Of a stretch of 64,000 nt of DNA, positions 31,901 through 42,300 are shown piece by piece. The DNA comes from Panicum virgatum (lineage: Eukaryota; Streptophyta; Magnoliopsida; Poales; Poaceae), in contig NC_053148.1 of the NCBI RefSeq assembly GCF_016808335.1, positions 44,904,930 to 44,968,929 on the forward strand, in the 5' to 3' direction. The notes below the pieces were generated by a model. That model had not been told where the DNA came from, ran no database searches, and saw only the letters and a program-made list of their open reading frames with translations. A program made the position numbers and the translations under genes. The first letter of the stretch is position 1; each line of letters starts with the position of its first letter.

Positions 31901-33719
31901 ACTTCTATCTTGGGGTTTTCTGGATCATGGATAACCTGAACCTCCTCTGGATCTGCATCATTTACCTCTGCCTCAGGAGGAGTTTCTCCTTCAGCATTGG
32001 GAACCCCATCAAATTCATCAGCATCATGAAAAGAAGGATATTCAGCATTGTTAGATGATTCTGGGGCTGAATTGTTAGCTGCCCGAGGAGATGGTACAGG
32101 CATGAACTGAACCTCATCATCAACTCCAACATACTCCTCACTATTGTCAAAGATATCAGGCTCCCTGTCAGCCTCAAGCTCGGGATCTGGATCTATTGGT
32201 AAAAATTCTGCCTCCCCAGAATTATGGTCAATTGGATCGGCAACATCATTACCAAGTCCAGCTGGCATGTCTTTGCTATTGGGTGGGATCTGATCAGGGT
32301 TATCATCACCAAAATAAACAGGTGGGATCACACAAAGTGGCTCTAAAGCATCAAACTCATAAGCCTGTCTATGACAACTGTCAAAAACCCCAACAATAAA
32401 GTCGCATTGCATCTGATCCTTATACATTTTGAAAATGTCATGCATCTGCAAATCATTCTCTAGCTTGACATCTTCCCCCATCCTTTTGTCATAGAACCAT
32501 ACACTAGCAGACTGACTACTGGACCACTGGAACTCATTGCGCAGGCTATTCATCAGCAAATCGAAAGAAAAAGAACCTACTTCAACATCCCACTTAATCA
32601 CGCGTCCTTTTGTGTATGCTTTTCTACCACTACTGTCTGTGGAACTGAATCCTTCAACTTTAAGAGCTAGTGAGAACAATGAAACCCTAGCGACAAGAGA
32701 AAAATCCCGAAATCGAATCAATCACTATCGATAGACTAAATCCAAAGCAAATCTACTGATACCGTTCTCACAATCATTCACTAAGCAACTAAAGGAGGAG
32801 GAAGATCCATACCCGCTGTCGTCGTTCGCCATCTCCACCGGAGAGCGCAACGGAAGGCGCGGCTGCGGATCACCCATTGCGGTCTACAGGGTCCATCGCA
32901 ACGGCCTTCGGATTGGTTCTTCTCGCCGCCGGCGCCAGAGTTGGATTCGCCGCCGTCAGCTAGGGTTTGGGGAGCACAACGGCGAGGGAAAGGGGAAGGA
33001 CAGAGGAGGACGACGATAGCGGTCGGCCGCGGAAGACAGAGGAGGCCCGACGCCCTTTACCTCTAGAGCCGGGGGCAAAATGGGCCATACGGGAAAACGG
33101 ACGGGGGTATACGCCTGCGGTTGGGCCCGAGTCCATCGGATACGTACTCCATGGTGTTGCTGTGACAAAACAAGAATTGTAATGGTATCTTTCCGAATAG
33201 GCGAATAATAATGGTACTTCTCCAAAGCACAAGAATTGTAATGGTGTCAATCCAAAAAACCCTAAATAATAGTCAGAAGAAACCAAACATTTCTTCCTCT
33301 TGAACCGAGCAAATCGGAAAATCACCACCTGGCTATCACAGGGGGGGCAAATGTTTGTTCTTCCTCACCTCATCTTTCCCAAACAGCTTGGCGAGCCCCG
33401 CCGCGCCGCCGCCGGCCCGCACGAGATCGGCATAGAAGTCGACCACCCTGCTCCACGGCCGCGAGTACATGTACTCGTAGCTCTCCCTGTACAACCCAGC
33501 AACGAACAAAGTTCCAGAGCTCACGCTCAAAGCCCTAAATGCTAGAGGAGAAAGCGAAGCGAGCAGGGAGGTGAAAAGGAGGGGCGGTTACTTGGCTGTC
33601 CACCGGAGGTGGTGGCACGCGTCGGTGTGCTTGTAGTGCACGTGTTCGTCCCGCTCCGCCGCCGCCGCCATGGAAGCTGCTACCGCCGCCGGCGCCCTCG
33701 CCTTCGCCGCCGTCGCCAT
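25965..33719 (-). CDS. tRNA pseudouridine synthase, TruA-like, 9 exons
   Basis: Exons 33592-33719, 33369-33486, 27853-28040, 27619-27764, 27331-27422, 26849-27096, 26501-26570, 26229-26291 and 25965-26153 sum to 1242 nt (413 residues) with consistent phases. Motifs: SYHGGSFDGWQKQPNLNTVQ, catalytic aspartate in VAGRTDKGVTA (about residue 181), REFHPNFAAKWRRYMYIFPL, PPTECFMFHSRAAVAKLY and the C-terminal MVRVLVATAIREA with RRATAPPAPPEGLCLVDVGY. TruA-type enzymes convert uridine to pseudouridine in tRNA anticodon arms. Intron 2 (28041-33368) contains the whole of MULE-B. Intron 3 uses a GC donor. The intron 4 donor reads ATTAGT where phase and protein continuity require the splice, so this copy may be mis-spliced. 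In-frame upstream ATGs at 33743 and 33788 could add an N-terminal targeting extension. Confidence 0.88.
28352..28427 (+). repeat. Iterated ACCATTA sites in MULE-B left end
   Basis: ACCATTA occurs at 28352, 28382 and 28411 (spacing 30 and 29). The first and third extend to ACCATTACAATTCTTGT. Mirror copies (TAATGGT) are at 33180, 33209 and 33239 in the right end with the same spacing. Candidate transposase-binding sites. Confidence 0.7.
28783..29262 (+). CDS. MULE-B accessory protein: zinc finger, coiled coil, C-terminal membrane anchor
   Basis: A single open frame of 159 residues starting MAATGSSSSQRGRALPL beside the left inverted repeat. Residues about 18-52 contain INCPECQAPVAKHRSKNDN and YYRCSNKCGQFWFEAAY, a four-cysteine pattern close to GRF-type zinc fingers. 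Residues about 85-130 are heptad-like (LKIVALDLKMQLADIKLEI, VRNEIKELRDEFRKG). Residues about 137-156 are strongly hydrophobic (NAAIIFVALLVVVMISMY) and followed by WKK, as in tail-anchored proteins. It converges on the transposase, the mudrB arrangement. A membrane-tailed zinc-finger protein in a DNA transposon is unusual; function unknown. Alternatively it is a host gene captured by the element. Confidence 0.75.
   Translation: MAATGSSSSQRGRALPLINCPECQAPVAKHRSKNDNIYYRCSNKCGQFWFEAAYELYLRDNQARLLDNSIGSGHIQVVGQAPDHLVQGMQQVSGELKIVALDLKMQLADIKLEIGNVRNEIKELRDEFRKGNRPIVVGNAAIIFVALLVVVMISMYWKK
29795..32877 (-). CDS. MULE-B transposase (MURA-like), 4 exons, intact
   Basis: Exons 32813-32877, 31720-32686, 30072-31639 and 29795-29984 sum to 2790 nt (929 residues) with matching phases and GT-AG introns. 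It starts MGDPQPRLPLRSPVEM. It has an N-terminal PB1-like or MuDR N-terminal region, a long acidic linker, a zinc region around CKAEGCPWRIHA, then the catalytic domain with FIGVDASNLYG (Asp about 482), VICTDACKG (Asp about 544) and NNVSESFN (Glu about 644). The SWIM finger is intact (CSCREWQVTGKPCRHALA), as is the CCHC knuckle CSRCRALGHFAKTC. The tail is lysine-rich (KKQKTQQKKKGTPKKKKTP), probably nuclear-localising. It should cut and rejoin the element's ends in the nucleus. No stop or frameshift found, so an autonomous element is plausible. Confidence 0.88.
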
Positions 33720-34593
33720 GAGGGGTCGGAACTTGACGAGCATGTGCTTTGTGGTGCTTGTGTTCTTTTCTCTCGCAAGACGGCCCACATGTCATTGTAT
33801 TTTCACTTCTCCAACCCCACCAAAATACTAGGAATATTTTCCCCTGAAATTATGTTTCCCTGCAAGTTTAACCCGAGTCCAAATAAGATTTCCGAAAGTA
33901 TCCAAAGCATTGTTAGGGGTTCGAGCATATGTTCGAAGATTTTCTTGACTTGTATGAAAATATTTTGTTCTTAATACAATGCCGCGAGACGGTCTTTCCC
34001 ACCGCAGATTAAGTTTTTTTTTCTGGAAATTATCCAAATCTAATGTCAGCTCGCCCTCTGCATAAACAAATATTGACAAAGATAATAATTTTACTATGAA
34101 GTTTGAATATCGCTTCTGTTCTTTCTTTCAAAAAAAAAACATCGATTCGTGCAGCGAGCATACATTCATAGAAATAACTGGACATTAAAAACATTAACAG
34201 GAGCACTAACTAATTTCTCAATTTCCATGGTGTTGTTGATTTGCCTTAGAACTATTCAGGTGTACAATGTAGAACAAGCATCTTTACAAGTCGAACACAC
34301 TTGGCAACGGCACTGACTGTCAGGACACGTCTCCACTTCCATTTTTGGCGTGGAAGTTCTCCCAGAAAGAACCGTCTCAAGTTTTTACAGCGTCGTCATG
34401 GCAGGCACTCACATTGCATGCTTTCCATCACAACTCTCATCTACATACAATTGCTAATCGGAAGAACAAGAACCCTAGCGTAGCCATCATAGGAAAAAAT
34501 AACACTGGCTGACTGTTCTTGAGAACATGGATGGCGGCGCAAAAGATGACCAACGATGGCTCAAATCAATGGGAAAAAAAAACTGATCTGATG
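33720..34593. other. Intergenic between the TruA-like gene and the RLCK gene
   Basis: Contains the TruA-like 5' flank (upstream in-frame ATGs at 33743 and 33788) and the 3' UTR of the minus-strand RLCK gene near 34560-34593. No gene recognised. Confidence 0.5.
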
Positions 34594-37500
34594 TTATATC
34601 TTGTACAAATCCTCATCAGGAGGGTCCTGTATACTTCCGTCTCTGGAAGGGGATGCAAGCGCCTCCAGGCCGAGCTGCTGTCCGTCGGAGTCCGGTGACG
34701 GGATGTACATCTTGCACTCCAATGACGGCTCGCTCTTGCTCCGGCCATTCCCAGGCCGTGTCCGCCTGCTCTGGGGGACTGGCTTTCCGTTCACAGGCGG
34801 CACAGTGGCAGTCTTTACTGCTGGTTCCTGCTTGGCCTTCTCCTTCTCAACACTCTCTGCAGGCTCCTTCGGGACCTCGTAGAGCGTCACAGCACCTGTG
34901 ATACTGTTCTGGAGGAGTATGTCTTGGCATTCAGACATGTTCTGCACCGCCTCAAAGGTCTCAACGACTTGGCTCATGGTTGGTCGCCCTTTGGGGTTCT
35001 GACTCAGGCAACGGTATGCAAGGCTTGCCACCTCAATGGCAGCCTTGGTGGAGTACTGCCCTTCCATTCTTGGATCAATGATCCTGAACAGCTTCCGGTT
35101 GTGAACAAGGAGAGGGCGTGCCCAATCAACTAGGTTATGCTCACGGGTTGGCCGGGTCTTGTCCACAGCCCTCCTTCCAATAATCATCTCCAGAAGCACG
35201 ACGCCGAAGCCGTAAACATCACTTCGTGCAGTCAGATGGCCTGCAGCAAGTTAATTGTTGATTAAGGATTAACATATTTGAACTAGTAAAATGAAGTGTC
35301 TGTTCATTCTTGAGAACATGTTCATTTTTCTCTTTATAACATAGACTTGTTTTCTTATAATATAGGGAATTCCATCCTTACCAGTCATGACATATTCTGG
35401 AGCTGCATATCCATAAGTTCCCATAACTCGAGTTGACACATGGGTTTGGTCTCCACTAGGTCCTGTTCTTGCGAGACCAAAGTCTGAAAGCTTGGCATTG
35501 TAGTCCTGCAACAGCAGTCGTGGCATTGAGATGCTATCGGATGCAAATATATTAATATCTCAAGCTCGCAGTAAGAAATTTAGATCAGCATTCGTTGTGT
35601 GGTTCTGTGCTTCTAAAGATGGACTAGGCAAAATGATTAAGCATTCTTCAATGGCCTTACAACATGGAAAGCATTTTGGATGTGCGGAAAAGGCAATGAA
35701 CTTCTAGGTCTCAATGAACATAGTACAATTTAAACTGAGCAGTTCCTAAAGATGTTGAGATTAAGGCAGATATACAGACAATGTGTCACAGCATCACCAA
35801 TGCATTGTTCAGCAGTAGAAATATATTGTCTATACAATTTGGTTGGTTGGACATATGAGAAGTTCGACTCAGAAGCAATCTTAAAACTGGTACGTGAAAT
35901 AGGGCAAAAATATCAAAACATCCAAACATAATAGATGAAACACGAACCGCATCTAATAAGATGTTTGAAGTCTTGAAATCCCGATAGATGATGGATCTCT
36001 CAGCTCCATGAAGGTACTCAAGCCCTCTTGCGGCACCCAGCGCAATCTTCATGCGTGTTGACCATGGCATATTAAGGCAAACCCCTGTTATGTTACAAGC
36101 AAAAGGATAAAATAAATGAAGAACCCTTTAGAATTGGTACATATAATTGATCTTCCAGACATTTAAAAGGTGTGTCAAGTGCTTCGCATATTAAATGTAG
36201 TACATAAACAAAAAAGTGTTATAGTATACATAAACTAAAGTGCTAGCTGGAAGCAGATATTACAATGCAAACAAAATAGTGTTCATTATCATTTCAAAAA
36301 CAGAACCCTAAAATTTGCACATTATATTACCAATTAGATTTAAACAGAACTAATACAAATATCTTCTCTGCTGATTTGTCTAAATGCAAAAATGATGCAC
36401 CCCATGCAGCTTAAGCTACTAAGAACACTGACTGCTAAAGAGGGCAGCAAAAATAGACAGTTGGAGCTTACGGCGAAAAAGGTGCTTTTCCAGGCTGCCA
36501 CCAGCCATGTACTCATAGACAAGAAGTCTATGTGAACCCTCACAACAATAGCCAATCAGTTCGACGAGATTTGGATGGCTAAGTTGCCCAAGATAGTTGA
36601 CTTCGGCCTGGAAACACATCAGAAAACCATTAGTGCAGTAATTGCAAGCAGTATATTGTTTACTCAGCATAGAAATGCACTCATCAGCATAGGTGTATGT
36701 GAATAATATTTATTCAAATATAGACAAGGACAATGACTTTCCAATATAATTAGAAATAATAATGGCCTTATCACTAGTTCACGTCTTCAAAATCTAATCA
36801 ACCCATTCTCATGAAGGTTTGGTGTAGTGTATATGACCAAAGCCAGGTATAGAAACAGGAAGAAAGCAATGGGACTTACCAACCATTCTTTGTCTCCCTG
36901 AAATCCCTCTGGGTTTAGTTCTTTAACAGCAACCTGTCTAGATGGAAAACCTGCTCTAACATTTTCATCAATAACACCTTTGTAAACAACTCCAAATCCA
37001 CCCTCTCCGAGAATTTGGTCTGGCCGGAAGTTTTTTGTGGCTGCCCTCAGTTCATTGTATGTGAAAATATTAACATTTCCATATCCTTCTACTTGTAAGT
37101 CCACAACATCTTTTGGAGGCGCAAGAACACTTGCTATAGCTTTAGAATCAGATTTAGACTTCTTCAAACCATCTGGTCCAGCAGCTTCAGCTGATAGAAA
37201 TTTTAAGAAGCAACTTCATCAGGAAAGAATCAAAGATGTACATATATAGACATATAATCAATGCATATCTCAAATTAGAAATAGAGAATTACTCCCTCCC
37301 TCCCAAAAAAAAACAAGTTATTTTAGGAAATTTATGACAGATTAATAGGGAGGTAAAATAACCTTGTTTGCCCCTATTTAATAGCCATATGTGGCACTAA
37401 TTGGTTGTTGCATGCACAGGCATAAAACGATTTGTTTTTTGAATCCTAGAATGACTTTTTTTTTTGGTTGGGGGGAGGGGGGCAGAGGGAGTATGATGTA

Positions 37501-38457
37501 TATCCTTCAGTCCTAGGATAGTTTTTTTAAAATTCATACTGATCCCATGAAGTGAATGGCAATGGCTACTTTACTGTGTTGCACGTAATGCAAAAAAAAA
37601 GACACCACATCTTCGACTATTGTGCAGTCATAAGCATTACTGTGTCACAATGCTCCGTTGAGACCATTCTGACAGGCAGTCAGAATGGTCTTAAGGGAGC
37701 ATCTATGGTCACAAGTTTCCATCAGCTAGACAGACCATGTTATATGTCATCTTCCCTTACGTATCTGGATAAATCAACTTCCACTAAACTTTTTGAAGAT
37801 ATTAGCACAGCAGTCCACTATCAAATCTCTCACTCTATACAATAATTGATTAATCTTGGCTGACTAACTTCCGAAGAATCGATTGAAAAGCTCAGCTTAC
37901 AAGATTGCCAAGTTATCGGACTGTTCAAGTGCAGATTTTGCAGGTGGCTTAGTATCTAGGAACTTTGCCCATTTAAGTCCTACACAAAAAACATATATAT
38001 AAGCTATATTTGACTTATTCTTCCCATAAACTACAGCTGGCCAAGTTATAAGGACCTTGCCTCAGATTGCAATTTCATAAGCCAAGTATGAGTGTATTTA
38101 CAGTACCGCTACCAACAAGCGAAATTGTGACATGCAAAGTTAGTGCGAACAAAATAGAAGGCCATAGCATGAGCTCCCAAGCACAAGATGGCATCAAACA
38201 AGCCAACCCATCTTCCAAACACTAAATTCAATTATCCTAATCAAAATCCATCCTTTTGCCGCTTCTTCAGCTGATTTTACAAAGACCAATAAGAAAATGA
38301 TTAATTCACAACCAAATTTCAAAGCCAACAACGCCAAACCTCCCCCATGAGCTCCATACACCTCCCAATAGTAAACTATATCAGAGACACCAGCAGAAGC
38401 GCACAAACCTGGCCTGCTCTGGAGCCGGTGCTCCTCCTGCGAGAAGCATCCGCCCAT
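34594..38457 (-). CDS. Receptor-like cytoplasmic kinase, RLCK VII (PBL-like), 6 exons
   Basis: Exons 38409-38457, 36880-37190, 36472-36607, 35948-36084, 35382-35505 and 34594-35240 sum to 1404 nt (467 residues), all phases consistent. The first exon encodes [16 protein letters not shown], with Gly2 for myristoylation and Cys4 for palmitoylation, so the protein should sit on the plasma membrane. Kinase features: [12 protein letters not shown] (about 77-87), [21 protein letters not shown] (the YRD variant usual in this family), [24 protein letters not shown] (trimmed reading: DFG plus activation loop), [20 protein letters not shown]. The C-terminal tail of about 100 residues is Lys/Pro/Ser-rich. 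RLCK VII kinases relay signals from surface receptors in immunity and growth. Intron 1 contains a 200-bp Stowaway MITE, and a 920-bp Tourist-like MITE lies about 440 bp upstream of the ATG. Confidence 0.93.
37292..37491. mobile_element. Stowaway-type MITE in RLCK intron 1
   Basis: Starts CTCCCTCCCTCCC and ends CAGAGGGAG, with TA at both flanks (37290-37291, 37492-37493). Its middle (TTGTTTGCCCCTATTTA, GTTGCATGCACAGG) matches the Stowaway copy at 61316-62370. Confidence 0.85.
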
Positions 38458-38900
38458 GGGAACCACCAAGATCGCGCCTTTCCCCCAATCCGGCCCTAAT
38501 CCCTCCTCCACATCGCCCGCCTGCGGCCAGATCCACGCCTCAAACAACACCTTCGCCCCTTGACCAACCGGGACAACCCTACCCGCAAGCTCCCGCCGCA
38601 CCAACCAACCGCTTCGTCCGCCACAATTCCGGTGCCGCCGCTGCCGCCCGCGTGAAGCGGAGCGCTAGCCGCCCGAATTGGCCGCCGGAGCTCCTGGTGA
38701 GCTCCTTCCGGATGCGCGTCTTCCACCAACCTGTCCCTCTCCTCTCGGGCGCGTGGTTTTACTCCACTAGCACCACTTCTTGGCCTTTATTTTCCGTTGG
38801 GGTGTTGGAATGCAGCAGCGAAGGCGAGGAGATGGAAGAGAAAAAGGCGAGGAAGCGGGTTGGAATGAGTAAAAGGAAGCTGCTTTGGATTTTGGATTAA

Positions 38901-39820
38901 GGTCCTGTTTGGCAGGGCTCCACGATGGCTCCAAGGCCGGCTTCTGCCGGAGCTCTGCCAAACGGGGTCTTCACCCTTGGCTCCGGCTCTGTAGCCCCAT
39001 GAAACGCGTTCACTGGAACACTTTGGCGTTGGCGAAGCCACGAAATGGTGGCTTCACCTGGCTCCGAGGGACTCCAGAGCACCATTACCAGCCCTACCCT
39101 CGGGCAGACATGTGGCCGACAGCCGCCGCAGGACCGCGGCTTGCGGAGAGGAGGGTGGCCGGTGGGAGCTCGCCACGGCGAAGGGAAGTCGTGCGGCGGC
39201 AGCAGCTTGAGGTCCCAGGGTCGCCGGCGAAGCGGAGGTGGGGTGGGCAGCCGGAAGGGAGGAGGGCGGCGGCCAGCAGGGCCGCGAGTGCAGGGGCTGG
39301 CCGGAGCTCGCGGCGGCGGCCGGTGGGAGGAGGCGCAGACGGCAGGAGGAGGGCGCGGGTGGAGTCCGGCGGGTGCGGCCAAAGCTCGCAGCGGCGGCCG
39401 GCGGGAGGAGGACCAGGTGGTGCGGGCGGCAGGAGGGAGGCGGGCCGTGGGGAGGAGGCGACCGGCGGCGGTAGCGGGGAGGAGGATGCTGGTGGCGGCC
39501 ACGGGGAGGGGCCGCGGCACGGGCGGAGGGCTGGAGGCGGCGGTGCAAGTGGAAATCGGGACGCGGGGCGGAGGAGAGGAAGGGGGACGGACGATTGGAT
39601 AAGGAGAGGAGGAAAAAAAAAGAGGGGAAAAAAAGAGAGGAAAAAAGAGAAAGGAAAGAAAAAATAAAAAAAAAATATAGGAAAGGGCAACTTAGACATT
39701 TCACAATCCCAGTCCAATAGATGAAGCCATTTTGCCAAATGTTTTTCAAAACTGCTCCAGCTCCACCAGAAAAGCCTCTCCACCAGAGGAGCCGGAGCCG
39801 GAGCTCTCCCAAACAGGCCC
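38901..39820. mobile_element. Tourist/PIF-like MITE upstream of the RLCK gene
   Basis: Inverted ends GGTCCTGTTTGG and CCAAACAGGCCC with a 3-bp TAA duplication at 38898-38900 and 39821-39823. The centre (39120-39600) is GC-rich and gives long frames without domains. Confidence 0.65.
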
Positions 39821-40127
39821 TAAATAAACGCCGCGAACAACAACGACGCGGAGCAACCGGGGGTTGAGGTGTTTTTTTTTCCTTCCCTTTTGATCTTCCC
39901 TGTGGTTGGCGCTTTTGGTTGATGAACATGATAAGCGCGATTAGATAGTGACAGTGGTCTGGACAGAATCGGGCGGGTTTTTTCCTGTGAAAATTGCATT
40001 GGGCAGGTTTTTCTGCACATGTGGTTCAAAAATAAGTGAGGCTTTGACCTTGTTCGCTAAGTGTACTTTTGTTTTGAGATGCACTTGGTTTTCGACTACG
40101 ATTTTGAAAGGATTTTTTATAGTATTA
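39821..40127. other. Short intergenic gap
   Basis: Between the Tourist-like MITE and the LINE-like retroposon; nothing recognisable. Confidence 0.5.
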
Positions 40128-40141
40128 TGTACTTTCAAACA

Positions 40142-42286
40142 TTTTTGAAACGAACCAAGCAGGAGAGCTGCCGATTATATTAAAAAGATGAAACAACGTC
40201 TAGACTAGGCACAACAAAAAAAAAAATAACACATGCCGGTTGGTTTGGGACATCAACGCGGCCACGCAACTCCACTCGAAACTCGACTCAACGGCACCCG
40301 GCTGGACAGAAAACAACCCGGCTGCAAACTCAAACTCAACTCCACGCCAAACCACCACAACCAGAGACAGCCTCATGCACATAAGTCGTCGAAGCCAAGC
40401 GTGGCCCCACGCCGACAGGGAACCCGAAGAAGCAGACTGCACCGCACCGAGAAAGCCATCGCCATGCGGGACCCTACGCCGTAGTGTCGCTGCAACACCA
40501 TCGACCACTTGACAGAGTGATATCACCAGATCCGGACCACTCCACAACGCGCGGGGGCCTCGCCACGTCCGCCGTTGAACTCCACTCTCGTCGCCTCGAA
40601 GAAACACCGCAAGCGGGGGCCTTTCCACGTCCGCCACAGCACTCCATGACACATATCTGTCTCTTGTGTTGCCATCAAAATGGTGGATAATGTCGCCCCG
40701 CCTCCCAAGGTCCCCATCGAACAGCCGAGCCGCCACCTCACGCCAACCTCGTCTCGTTGCATAACACGCGTGAAAGGCCTCCACCGCCGTGCTAGAAAGC
40801 CAAAGATGTCGCTCGCGCCGTCTTCCGACGATGTACCACACCGAAGTAGCTCAAAGAGAGGTTGAGCAACCCGCCATAGTCCGCTGCAAGCCTAGTCGTC
40901 CCATGTTGTCGATGCCGCAAACGCCGTCCTCCAACGTTGTTCCGCACCGAACTGACAGCCGCCAAGCAGCGCCAGCCGCCGCGGTACGCTGCAAGCAGCC
41001 ACCGATAAGCATGTGGCAACCCCTGGCCGCCACCACAACGACGAATGCCTCCACTTGAGCTCGGCAACCCCCGTCAAGCTCGTATCCATGCCGCCGCCAC
41101 CGATTGCAGTCTCCCAAGACCAATGAAGTCCAATATTACCAAAGCCGAGTTGGGTCTCAAGAGACGACGCCTCCAAGAAAGGCACGATGCCAAAGGCGCC
41201 ACCATCGTCCGTCCAAAAACTGGACATGATTTTCATCCAGAGAACCCCCGTGCACCATGATTGGGGCTCCAACATGACGCCCTCGCCGGGGAGAACGACG
41301 CCCTAGGGCGCCGCCACCATGGCCACAAGCAATAATGCCGGCAAAGGCTTTCGCCCGGAGCTTCCCAACCCTAGCAAGCACGCACACAGCCCGGCAAAAC
41401 GAGACTGCAGTCGAGGAAAACCCTATCAGGGCGGCGGCGCCGCCGTGTCTCCTCGTGTGATGCTGTCGTTCCGCCACGCGCTGCGCTCAGACCTCCGCGC
41501 GCGGCCTCTGGCGCCTCCGTCGGCCGCACAAGCGGCCTCCCGCGCCCACCGCCGCCAGCCCGCGCCACACTGCGGTCGCAGTTCGCAGCCTGCAGCCGCC
41601 ACTTGACGCCGTCGCCGAGCCGCCGAGCTCCACACCGGCGCCGCGCACAACGCCGTGCGGGTGCAGCCAGCGTCCGTGCCAAGCCTGCTCGACGCGCTCA
41701 CCGCACCGGTGCCGCGCACCCATGCACAACCTCGTCAGCGCGCCACAGTGCAGCCTCCTGCCGAGGCCCACCGTGCCCCCATCGGCACGAGGTGGCCGCC
41801 CCACGCCGCGCACCTCCGTTCGCCCCCAAGCACCCGCGCCAGGGAGGGCCGCGGGCCACACCTGCGCCGTCTGCGCGAGCCGTCCACTTGTGCCGCCACG
41901 AGCCGTCGCGCCCCCCGCAGCCCCTGCAACAGCTTGGCCGCCGCAGGCCGTGCCAACCTTCCGCTGCCGCCGTCGGGCAAGGAGCGGCCGGATCCGGACG
42001 CCACTCGCCGGATCCAGGCGCCGCCTCACCGGATCTGCCCACCCCGGCGTGGATCCAGCCCGGCCGCCGCGCCGTCGGGAGGTAAACATGCACGGGAGAA
42101 GATGTGCGCTCCCCAGTAGGAGCCGGCATCGAAGGCCCCGCCGCCATCGTCCTCGCGGCAGCACGGGCTTCCGGCTGGACGCTCAGGCGGCGGCGAGGCG
42201 AGATGCAGGAGGGAGGTGGGTGAGTGGCGGCGGGGCAAGGTCGCCGCCTGTGTCGCCCGAGAGCGACGCGGGGGCAAAAGAGTGTC
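40142..42286 (-). mobile_element. LINE-like retroposon without reverse transcriptase
   Basis: On the minus strand the 3' end reads AATATAATCGGCAGCTCTCC, then CTGCTTGGTTCGTTTC and five A, a tail style common to grass LINEs. The flanks carry an imperfect 14-bp duplication: TGTACTTTCAAACA (40128-40141) and TGTACTTCTAAACA (42287-42300), two mismatches. The interior is GC-rich and yields frames on both strands but no reverse transcriptase or endonuclease motif. It is therefore truncated or non-autonomous; a captured coding segment cannot be excluded. Confidence 0.6.
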
Positions 42287-42300
42287 TGTACTTCTAAACA

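Larger units (their letters stand above)
28328..33262. mobile_element. MULE-B: apparently intact Mutator-like element inside a TruA-like intron
   Basis: Inverted ends GGGTTTTTTGGATTGA...TCAATCCAAAAAACCC. The outer 115 bp are nearly identical and similarity continues, weaker, to about 220 bp. A 10-bp direct repeat TAAATAATAG occurs at 28318-28327 and 33263-33272. The right copy abuts the ACCC end; the left copy is separated from GGGTTT by TTATTTA, so the exact left terminus is uncertain. The element encodes a plus-strand zinc-finger/membrane-tail protein and a converging minus-strand transposase with complete frames. It lies in intron 2 of the pseudouridine synthase gene, with the transposase on the same strand as the host gene. 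Confidence 0.9.

Noticed and set aside
38885..39667. 260-codon plus-strand Gly/Arg-rich frame
   Set aside because: Inside a Tourist-like MITE; low-complexity GC-rich sequence.
41487..42297. Several frames of 150-225 codons on both strands
   Set aside because: Interior of a LINE-like insertion with strong GC bias; no reverse transcriptase, endonuclease or other motif.
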